A program made the position numbers and the translations under genes. A DNA stretch of 37,569 nucleotides from an uncultured Bacteroides sp. (GTDB lineage Bacteria > Bacteroidota > Bacteroidia > Bacteroidales > UBA932), in assembly GCA_900543205.1 (NCBI GenBank), contig UQQM01000020.1, positions 1 through 37,569 on the forward strand, given 5' to 3'. The notes under the pieces are model-generated. The model made no database searches. It saw nothing but the letters and a program-made list of their open reading frames with translations, and was not told where the DNA came from. Positions 25,301 to 31,667 of this stretch are shown here, one piece after another. Position 1 is the first letter of the stretch; each line of letters starts with the position of its first letter.

Positions 25301-25583
25301 CAACCTCTTCGCCCAGATGCTCGAGACCCTCAACAAGGACGTGCTGTCCTTCCTCTTCAAGGCCTTCGTGCCCCTCAGGGACAAGGCCGCCGAGGCTCCC
25401 CGCCGCCAGGTGGTGCGCAGGCCCGACATGAGCAGGCTTCAAGCCGGACGCTCCCTCAGCACCAACGGAGAGCAGAAGGCCAGGGTGCCCGTCAAGGCCG
25501 ACAGTCATATCGGCCGCAATGACCCCTGCCCTTGCGGAAGCGGCAAGAAGTACAAGAACTGCCACGGAAAGGGAATAGTATAA
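22314..25583 (+). CDS. secA: Preprotein translocase ATPase SecA
   Basis: A 1,089-residue SecA, the motor that drives unfolded precursors through SecYEG. Walker A is [14 protein letters not shown] (GEGKT at 194-198), the DEAD-like box is [21 protein letters not shown], and [27 protein letters not shown] and [18 protein letters not shown] are the second-motor motifs. The C terminus has the SecB/lipid-binding zinc motif [15 protein letters not shown] (C1072, C1074, C1083, H1084). The extra length over E. coli SecA (901) is usual in Bacteroidota and comes from inserts such as the 345-470 region. A bactofilin gene follows 11 bases later. Confidence 0.98.
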   Translation: [1089 protein letters not shown]

Positions 25584-25594
25584 ACCACAGACAA

Positions 25595-26026
25595 ATGGGA
25601 CGAAATATGCAGAAGACCACTGAAGCTGTCGTGAATGTGAACGACATCACGAGAATCGCCGGAGGCGCCTCGATCAAGGGCGACCTCAATTCCCCGTCGG
25701 ACATCCGCGTTGACGGGAACATAGAGGGAAAGGTATGCTCCGGCGGAAGAGTCGTAGTGGGCGAGACGGCCAGGCTGTCAGGTACCCTGATGTGCACGGA
25801 TCTCGACCTCTGGGGCAAGATGGAGGGCGAAATCTACGTCAAGGACACGGTGAGCGTCAAGAGCACCGCCGTAGTCAACGGCAATCTGCACGTTCGCAAG
25901 CTCCAGGTGGAGATAGGCGCCCAAATCAACGGCTCCTGCCAGATGATTACCGAGCAGGAGTACGATGAGAAGGCGGCGCGACTCACGGAAAGCAAGAAGG
26001 CTCCCGAAGCCGTACCGACCCGCTAG
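25595..26026 (+). CDS. Bactofilin (polymer-forming cytoskeletal protein)
   Basis: About 143 residues with a DUF583 right-handed beta-helix core: hydrophobic steps at short intervals (SIKGDLNSPSDIRVDGNIEGKV, then RVVVGETARLSGTLMC, DLWGKMEGEIYV, STAVVNGNLHV, VEIGAQINGSC), flanked by short disordered tails. Bactofilins polymerise without nucleotide and help with cell shape or polar organisation. I start it at ATG 25595; ATG 25607 is also possible, and the longer frame from 25532 would overlap secA. It is probably cotranscribed with secA. Its stop shares CTAG with the convergent YicC gene. Confidence 0.88.
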   Translation: MGRNMQKTTEAVVNVNDITRIAGGASIKGDLNSPSDIRVDGNIEGKVCSGGRVVVGETARLSGTLMCTDLDLWGKMEGEIYVKDTVSVKSTAVVNGNLHVRKLQVEIGAQINGSCQMITEQEYDEKAARLTESKKAPEAVPTR

Positions 26027-26907
26027 AGTATATTCATTGACTGCTCACGGATTTTTTCGAGCTCGTCCTTCATCTGAACGACGAGCTTTTGTATTTCCGC
26101 GTGGTTGGCCTTCGAGCCGGTGGTGTTAATTTCGCGGCCCATCTCCTGGATTATGAATCCTAGCTTCTTCCCGGGATAGGCTTCGGTTTCGATGGTGTCG
26201 AGGAAGTACCTGCAATGCTGGCGCAGACGCACCTTCTCCTCGTTGATGTCGAGCTTCTCGAGATGGAAGATCATCTCCTGCTCGAATCTTTCCCTGTCCA
26301 TCTTTATGTTGAGCTCTTCCGCGGCCTTGATGATTCTGCCGCGTATGTTGTCCAGCCTTTCCGCCTCGTGGCTTTCGACCTTGTCATAGAGCGCAAGTAT
26401 CTTCGCCACCCTTGAGCATACGTCCTCGTGCAGGGCCTGGCCTTCGCGGCTGCGGTAATCGTTGACGCTGTCGAGACAGCTGTCGAAGGCCACGCTGACG
26501 TCTGGCCATTCCTCCTCGCTGATTACGTCGGCCTTCCTGGAGTCCACTATGTCCGGCATGCGCAGGATTGCGTTCAGCAGCAGGGCGAAGTTGGAGGGGC
26601 TGTACTGGACGCCCATCTCCTTGGCCAGGGTGCCGGCCTGGTCGATGTAGCTTCTGGCGACGTTCATGTTGAGCTGCTTGCCGCTTTCTTCTTCCCTGGG
26701 GGTCCAGGTGAGGAAGACATCGATGGTGCCCCGGGTCAGGGAGGCGGCTATCTTCGAACGTATTTCCAGCTCCTTGTCCTTCGGCAGCAGGGAGGTTCTG
26801 AGGTTGATGTCGGCGCTCTTGCCGTTCAGAGTCCTGATTTCTATTGTGAGGGTTCCGTGCCTGAGCTGTGCTTCGGACTTGCCGTAGCCTGTCATCGATT
26901 TTATCAT
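26023..26907 (-). CDS. yicC: YicC family protein (predicted endoribonuclease-related)
   Basis: A 294-residue YicC/DUF1732 protein. The start MIKSMTGYGKSEAQL at 26907 is the family's typical N terminus, so the longer upstream frame is not used. The middle has IEIRTLNGKSADINLR, and the end reads LDINEEKVRLRQHCRYFLDT, GKKLGFIIQEMGREINTTGSKANHAEIQKLVVQMKDELEKIREQ, the conserved C-terminal domain. E. coli YicC has been linked to RNA decay. It has its own exact promoter, so it need not depend on the upstream SDR operon. Confidence 0.93.
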   Translation of the reverse strand: MIKSMTGYGKSEAQLRHGTLTIEIRTLNGKSADINLRTSLLPKDKELEIRSKIAASLTRGTIDVFLTWTPREEESGKQLNMNVARSYIDQAGTLAKEMGVQYSPSNFALLLNAILRMPDIVDSRKADVISEEEWPDVSVAFDSCLDSVNDYRSREGQALHEDVCSRVAKILALYDKVESHEAERLDNIRGRIIKAAEELNIKMDRERFEQEMIFHLEKLDINEEKVRLRQHCRYFLDTIETEAYPGKKLGFIIQEMGREINTTGSKANHAEIQKLVVQMKDELEKIREQSMNIL

Positions 26908-26939
26908 AAGTCTCTGGTTTTCGGTTGAATATTGTTCCG

Positions 26940-26971
26940 CAAATTTAAATGCAAGTTCGGAATTTTTCAAA
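26940..26971 (-). promoter_or_regulatory. Promoter for yicC (TTTG-N20-TAAATTTG)
   Basis: On the - strand, TTTG (26968-26971), a 20-base spacer, then TAAATTTG (26940-26947) gives an exact consensus promoter, overlapping the stop codon of the SDR gene. The leader to the YicC ATG is about 25 bases. Confidence 0.8.
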
Positions 26972-27794
26972 AATATTTTTCCAGTCTTGCGGCGGTCTCG
27001 TTCCAGAGCCATTCTATGTCTTCCCTGCGGTCAAGCAGCCTTTGCGGTATGTCGCGCCTGCCGTTCCCCGAGAAGAGCTGCATGTTGCAGTCGGAGCAGA
27101 GGGCGTTGACAGCCGGGCGTGCGCCCCGGGCGGGGCTGTTGCAGAAGGGGCGGAAGAAGATGTCGGTCAGCGGGTCGAACCAGCGGCCGAGCCGTATCAT
27201 TTCTGTGTCCACTATGCCGGGGTCCGCCATGTTCACGCGCCTGCCGCTTTTCTGTGCCATGGCGATGGAGAAATAGATCAGCGCGAGCTTGGTGTCCGCG
27301 TAGGTCCTGAGCTGATGGAAATCCTTCTCGCCCTTTTCGAAGAAATCGCGGTCCACTGCCGCGGCCTTCGCCGAGATGGACACCATGTTGACTATTCCGG
27401 CATCGTCCCCCAGCGACGGCAGCATCAGCCTTGTGAGCAGCCATGGCCCGAGGTAGTTGACGCCGAGGGTCTGTTCGAAGCCTTCGACTGTCCGCGAGTA
27501 GCGCCTGGGGAGCGTTCCCGCGTTGTTGAACAGGGCGTCCAGCGGGGCCTCTTTCCGCATCCTGGCGGCGAAGTCCCTTATCGAGGCGAACGAGTCGAGG
27601 TGCAATTCCTGAATCTCGAGCTGCGCGGAGGGTACGGCTCCCAGGATTCTGCGGCGCACGGCGTCCGCCTTCTCCAGGTTGCGGCAGGCCATTATGACCC
27701 TCCAGCCCCGGCGGGCCATCTCTTCGGTAGCCGCGCTGCCCATTCCGCCGCTGGCCCCGGTGATGATCACGCTTTTCCGTCGGGGCCCTTCCAT
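26967..27794 (-). CDS. Short-chain dehydrogenase/reductase, candidate hydroxysteroid dehydrogenase
   Basis: A 275-residue classical SDR. The cofactor motif is ITGASGGMGSA (TGxxxGxG, residues 12-19), followed by MACRN, whose Arg after strand 2 suggests NADP(H). NNAG is at 90-93, the catalytic Ser is probably S139 in VSIS, and the Y-x3-K pair is Y165/K169; DPGIVDTEM follows. I start it at ATG 27794, overlapping the upstream reductase by 28 bases. By class and position it could be the 3-beta-hydroxysteroid dehydrogenase of a steroid ring-A reduction set with the next two genes; sequence alone resembles the broad retinol-dehydrogenase-like group, so the substrate is inference. Confidence 0.88.
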   Translation of the reverse strand: MEGPRRKSVIITGASGGMGSAATEEMARRGWRVIMACRNLEKADAVRRRILGAVPSAQLEIQELHLDSFASIRDFAARMRKEAPLDALFNNAGTLPRRYSRTVEGFEQTLGVNYLGPWLLTRLMLPSLGDDAGIVNMVSISAKAAAVDRDFFEKGEKDFHQLRTYADTKLALIYFSIAMAQKSGRRVNMADPGIVDTEMIRLGRWFDPLTDIFFRPFCNSPARGARPAVNALCSDCNMQLFSGNGRRDIPQRLLDRREDIEWLWNETAARLEKYF

Positions 27795-29020
27795 CGTCTT
27801 TCGGCTTTTTCGATTTCCTTCTCCAGACTTGCCGGGAGATTGTCCAGGCAGCTGTGGCATTTCATCTCGAGAGTGTACATCCTGCCTATGCAATAGTTGG
27901 AGTGGCCGCAGGCGCTGCATTCAAGTTCTCCGCTGTGGAGCTTGTTCACGAAGTCCGTGTCCCGGACGAGTGCGCGCGCGACCTGCAGTCCGGTGAAGCC
28001 GGCGTCCAGGACTTCTTCCATCTTGTGCCTGGAGACCAGTCCGCCGACATAGATCAGCGGCATCTTCAGCGCAGCGCGGAACTTCTTGGCCTCTTCGAGG
28101 AAGTAGCCTTCGCTGTAGGGTACGGTCGGAATCATCAGACGCCCTCCAAGGGCGATTCCGGCCTTGAGCCACCAGAATTTCTTCATGTCCATGTAGTGGC
28201 GCAGGGTCTTCAGGGGCATGGCTCCGCGCATGACCTCCATCGGGGCGCGGCTCACGAATCCGGCGGAGAGCACGAGGGCGTGCGCACCGGTCTTTTCGAG
28301 TTCCCTGGCGACCTCGATGCATTCTTCGGTCTGCATGCCCTTCCTGAAGCCGTCGTGCATGTTGACCTTGACAATCACTCCCATGTCGTCGCCGGCGGCT
28401 TCCATGACCCTGTCCATCACCAGCTTCATGAAGCGCATGCGGTTCTCGAGACTGCCTCCGAACTCGTCTTTGCGGCGGTTGGTGTAGGGGGAGAGGAACT
28501 GGCTTATCAGGTAGCCGTGGCCGGCGTGTATCTCCACGCAGTCGAACCCGGCTTCGCGGGCGAGATTCACTGCGGTGCCGAAGTCGTCGGCAATCTGAAG
28601 GATTTCATCCCTGCGCAGCCCGCGCACGAAGGTGGGGGAGTAGAGGTTGAACCCCGTGGAGGCCCCGACCGGGGTGCAGCCGCAGGTGGAGCGGTGGGTC
28701 ATGTTTCCGCAGTGGCCCAGCTGTATGGAAGCCTTGGCGCCCTCGGCATGGATTGCATCGGTGAGCTTCCTGAGCTCGGGCACTATTTCCCTGCGCATCC
28801 AGAGCTGTGCGTCGAAGGATAGTCCGGAACGCGACACCGAGGCGTAGGCTATGGTGGTCATGCCGACTCCTCCACGGGCCACCGCCGTGTGGTAGTCGAA
28901 GAGGTCCTGCGAAGGGCTGTTGTGGTAGGCCATGTTCTCGAAGGCGGCCGAACGTATTACCCTGTTGCGCAGTGTGACAGGCCCTATCTTGCAGGGCGTG
29001 AATATCTTGGATTCTATCAT
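27767..29020 (-). CDS. Old-yellow-enzyme family NADH:flavin oxidoreductase, candidate steroid 5-beta-reductase
   Basis: A 417-residue FMN-dependent TIM-barrel reductase. FTPCKIGPVTLRNRVIRSA is the usual N terminus, EIHAGHGYLISQFLSPYTNRR with FGGSLENRMRF is the family's central signature, and PLIYVGGLVSR with GLQVARALVRD binds the FMN phosphate. A C-terminal cysteine set (ECSACGHSNYC and MKCHSC) resembles the 4Fe-4S site of 2,4-dienoyl-CoA reductases and BaiCD/BaiH bile-acid enzymes. It lacks the extra FAD/NAD domain of those larger proteins, so electrons would come from a partner or directly to FMN. It starts 4 bases after the 5-alpha-reductase-like gene. Delta-4-3-keto-steroid reduction is inferred from family and neighbours. 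Confidence 0.88.
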   Translation of the reverse strand: MIESKIFTPCKIGPVTLRNRVIRSAAFENMAYHNSPSQDLFDYHTAVARGGVGMTTIAYASVSRSGLSFDAQLWMRREIVPELRKLTDAIHAEGAKASIQLGHCGNMTHRSTCGCTPVGASTGFNLYSPTFVRGLRRDEILQIADDFGTAVNLAREAGFDCVEIHAGHGYLISQFLSPYTNRRKDEFGGSLENRMRFMKLVMDRVMEAAGDDMGVIVKVNMHDGFRKGMQTEECIEVARELEKTGAHALVLSAGFVSRAPMEVMRGAMPLKTLRHYMDMKKFWWLKAGIALGGRLMIPTVPYSEGYFLEEAKKFRAALKMPLIYVGGLVSRHKMEEVLDAGFTGLQVARALVRDTDFVNKLHSGELECSACGHSNYCIGRMYTLEMKCHSCLDNLPASLEKEIEKAERRWKGPDGKA

Positions 29021-29024
29021 GGGA

Positions 29025-29792
29025 CTAGTATATGAAGGGTATTATGCGCTTGAGCTTCTTGGCGTCGAACTCGTCCGCGAACTCGACGCGGTATCTGTCG
29101 TAGATTCTCGCGGCCCTCGGGCAGAGGTTGGCGAAGGTCCAGAGCGCGAATACTGCTCCGGCCCAGGACCAGGTGAGCAGCGCGAAGCCGACCCATTCCA
29201 TGAACTCGCCGAAGTAGTTCGCCGAGGTCACATATTTGAACATTCCTCCCTTGGGCAGGTAATGCCTGGTGTCGCCGGGCTTGCGGAGGTTGCGTATGAT
29301 GTTGTCGGACTGGATGTTGATTGCCATCCCGGCGAGGAAGACCAGCAGCCCGGCGATGAACTGCGGCGTCAGCAGCCATCCCTCGCCGTAATAGTCTTCC
29401 GGCGACACGTAGAACAGCCAGCCTCCTTGCATTATGGCGTTCAGGGTGTTGAACAACATGCCCATCGCGATGATGCTGAAGGGCATCTTGCTTTCGCTCT
29501 TGATGCGGCTGGGGAAGATGAACGCCCGGTGGAAGTAGTGTATCTCGAAGATTATCAGGAAAAGCAGCCTGAGCGGGTCCTCCCTCCTTTCGGAGCAGAG
29601 GCAGAGCACGAGCATGGCTATGAACACCGGCGACTCCATGAGCACCCAGCCGGTGCGGTTGCTGATTGCGGGCCCCCATTTCCGTGTATAGAACTTCCCG
29701 TAGCCTGCGTCCACGAAGAACAGGCAGACGAACACCACGAGCGCCAGGGCGGACATGATGATGAGCAGCAGGTTGAAATGTTCCCAGATCAT
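29025..29792 (-). CDS. Steroid 5-alpha-reductase (SRD5A) family membrane enzyme
   Basis: A 255-residue integral membrane protein with about seven helices, close to the 254-259 residues of human SRD5A1/2. The match covers the whole length: SNRTGWVLMESPVF (E53), FEIHYFHRAFIFP (Y86, R89), NIQSDNIIRNLRKPGD (N159, D163, R170), YLPKGGMFKYVTSANYFGEFMEW (Y178, N192, E196) and the end RIIPFIY. These correspond to the NADPH and 3-keto-steroid site residues of SRD5A. It would reduce a delta-4 double bond of a 3-keto-steroid or bile acid to the 5-alpha product. It overlaps the DUF1963 gene by 4 bases (ATGA). Steroid use is inference; another enone lipid is possible. Confidence 0.9.
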   Translation of the reverse strand: MIWEHFNLLLIIMSALALVVFVCLFFVDAGYGKFYTRKWGPAISNRTGWVLMESPVFIAMLVLCLCSERREDPLRLLFLIIFEIHYFHRAFIFPSRIKSESKMPFSIIAMGMLFNTLNAIMQGGWLFYVSPEDYYGEGWLLTPQFIAGLLVFLAGMAINIQSDNIIRNLRKPGDTRHYLPKGGMFKYVTSANYFGEFMEWVGFALLTWSWAGAVFALWTFANLCPRAARIYDRYRVEFADEFDAKKLKRIIPFIY

Positions 29793-30424
29793 AGCGAGTG
29801 CAGCCAGCCGAACGCGCGCTTCCAGTTGCCGAAGCCGAAATCGGAGGATTTGATAAGGAAATTGAACATTCCCGTGTCGTAGAACCGCATTTCGAGTCCG
29901 TCGTCCTCATCGAGCTGCAGAAGGTTCACGCAGTCGGGGTTTTCGCTTCTCACGTCTTCGAAGAACGGCACCCCGAAGAGCTTGATGCCATCGGCGCTGT
30001 CATCGCATTCGCTGAACTCTATGGCCATCTCGGGCGCTGCAAGCTCCTGCTCGTCGTCATCCACCAGAATGCAGGAGCTGAAGGTCTCCATGTTGATGCT
30101 GGGAGTGTATTTGACGAGCACGGACTTCTTGGGCCAGCGGCCGAGGCCGAAGTGCTCGGGGGAGTCGTAGCCCAGGAATTCGTCTATGGCGGCGAAGAAG
30201 TAGAGCATGCCGCTGTGAGGGAGCCTGCCCTCCTTGTCGAAAGGGGCTATGTCCTCGCAGTCAATCTGGCAGATGAAGGTCAGGGGATAGTCGTAACTCT
30301 CTCCGTCCTCCTCCACCTTCATCGTGGGGAACTCCATCCCCGGGGGCAGGTCGGGATTGCCCCACCATTTGCTGCAGCAGAACAGCTGCGAATCGGTGGC
30401 CTTGGGTGTAAGTCTTATTGCCAT
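29789..30424 (-). CDS. DUF1963 (YwqG-like) protein
   Basis: A 211-residue protein of the YwqG/DUF1963 group: SKWWGNPDLPPGMEFP near the N terminus, LTFICQIDCEDIAPFD, LPHSGMLYFF, and a late LLQLDEDD..EMRFYDTGMFNFLI region are typical. The function of the family is unknown. ATG 30424 is chosen because the longer frame upstream overlaps pncB and shows no homology-like pattern. It is 20 bases after pncB and overlaps the next gene by 4, so it is inside the operon. There is no signal peptide, so it is cytoplasmic. Confidence 0.85.
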   Translation of the reverse strand: MAIRLTPKATDSQLFCCSKWWGNPDLPPGMEFPTMKVEEDGESYDYPLTFICQIDCEDIAPFDKEGRLPHSGMLYFFAAIDEFLGYDSPEHFGLGRWPKKSVLVKYTPSINMETFSSCILVDDDEQELAAPEMAIEFSECDDSADGIKLFGVPFFEDVRSENPDCVNLLQLDEDDGLEMRFYDTGMFNFLIKSSDFGFGNWKRAFGWLHSL

Positions 30425-30444
30425 GGCATGTGTCGTTTGCGGTG

Positions 30445-31638
30445 TTATTTCAGGAGCTGTATCAGGTATTGGCATTTCTCGGGCTTGCCGAGGGTCTTGC
30501 TGAGGTCGCATGAGAGCTTGACGCAGTCGCTCCACTTGCGCAGTTCGGTGATGCGTCCCCGGGTAAGCTTCACGACTATGTTCATCGGCTCGCACCCTAC
30601 GATGTCGCAGGTAAGGTAGGTGCCCACGCCGTAGGAGTCCTGGACGCGCCCGTTGCAGAATCTGTGGATTCTGATGCACTTGTCTATGTCGAGCCCGTTG
30701 CTGTAGAGCACCTGCTTGGTGGACGGGTCGATTCCGAGCGACCTGTATTTCGCTATTATCTTCTCGGTCTGCTCGAACTCGTCGCCGCTGTCCACGCGCA
30801 GGCCCCTGTACATCATGGCCATGCGCTTGGAGAGGTTGGAGAAGAACACTTCATCGCCGAAGCAGTCGTAGAGGTAGAGTCCGTTGTCGCCGTCGTAGAC
30901 GTCGCTGAACTTCTTCATCACGTTGAAGTTGCATTCGTTGACGCCGCTCACGTTCTCTTCGAAGCTGATGAGCTGGTGCGACATGGTGCCCAGTGGCACG
31001 CAGTCATATTTCATGGCGAGCCATACGTTCGAGGTCCCGGTGAACCTGCCGGGCCATTCCCGCGAGTCGGCGGTCTCCTTCATCACCCGTATGACCATGT
31101 CCTGGTGGGCGAAGCTGAAGCGCCTGCGGGTGCCCATGTCGCCGAGTATGAGCCCGTTCTCGAGTATCTTGACGGCCTTCTCCCTGGCGCGCCTCTCTTC
31201 GAGCTCCGCGTCGTAGCGCCCGAAGTCGCCGCGCAGCCCGTGCATGAGCTCCGAGATGCAGGAGAGCAGGGGCATCTCCCACATTATGGTGGAAAACCAC
31301 TTCCCCCTTACCACTATCTCCAGATGCCCCTCCGCGTCCTGGGAGATGTTGAGCTCCCTGGGATTGAAGCGGTAGCCGCGCAGGAAGGTGAAGTACCAGA
31401 GCGGAAGGAAGTAGCAGCGGTGCTTGAGGAACTGTATCTCCTCCTCGCTTATGACCACTTCCTTCATGTGCTCCATCTGCTCCTGCAGCAGCTGCGCAAA
31501 GCCTTCCGGGTAGACCTCGCCGTTGCGGTCGAAGAAAGTGTATTCGACCTCCGCACGCGGATAGGTCTCCAGTATGTAGTACTGGCAGGTGAAGGTGTAG
31601 AGGTCGTTGTCGGTGAAGTGTGTTATCAGTGGTTCCAT
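30445..31638 (-). CDS. pncB: Nicotinate phosphoribosyltransferase
   Basis: A 397-residue PncB, matching the 400-residue E. coli enzyme. It makes nicotinate mononucleotide from nicotinate and PRPP with ATP hydrolysis, the first step of NAD salvage. FTDNDLYTFTCQYYIL at the N terminus, RRRFSFAHQ, FTGTSNVWLAMKYDCVPLGTMSHQ (with the His that is phosphorylated in the family) and LRVDSGDEFEQTEKII with LYSNGLDIDK are its hallmarks. ATG 31638 is the natural start; the longer open frame upstream runs into the peptidase gene. It lies in an operon with three NAD(P)H-linked reductases, which may be coincidental. Confidence 0.96.
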   Translation of the reverse strand: MEPLITHFTDNDLYTFTCQYYILETYPRAEVEYTFFDRNGEVYPEGFAQLLQEQMEHMKEVVISEEEIQFLKHRCYFLPLWYFTFLRGYRFNPRELNISQDAEGHLEIVVRGKWFSTIMWEMPLLSCISELMHGLRGDFGRYDAELEERRAREKAVKILENGLILGDMGTRRRFSFAHQDMVIRVMKETADSREWPGRFTGTSNVWLAMKYDCVPLGTMSHQLISFEENVSGVNECNFNVMKKFSDVYDGDNGLYLYDCFGDEVFFSNLSKRMAMMYRGLRVDSGDEFEQTEKIIAKYRSLGIDPSTKQVLYSNGLDIDKCIRIHRFCNGRVQDSYGVGTYLTCDIVGCEPMNIVVKLTRGRITELRKWSDCVKLSCDLSKTLGKPEKCQYLIQLLK

Positions 31639-31667
31639 GGTTTTCCGGTCATTGGTCTGGGGTGCCG

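Noticed and set aside
26908..27012. N-terminal extension of the YicC frame
   Set aside because: The family begins with MIKSMTGYG, and the extension covers the yicC promoter and the end of the SDR gene.
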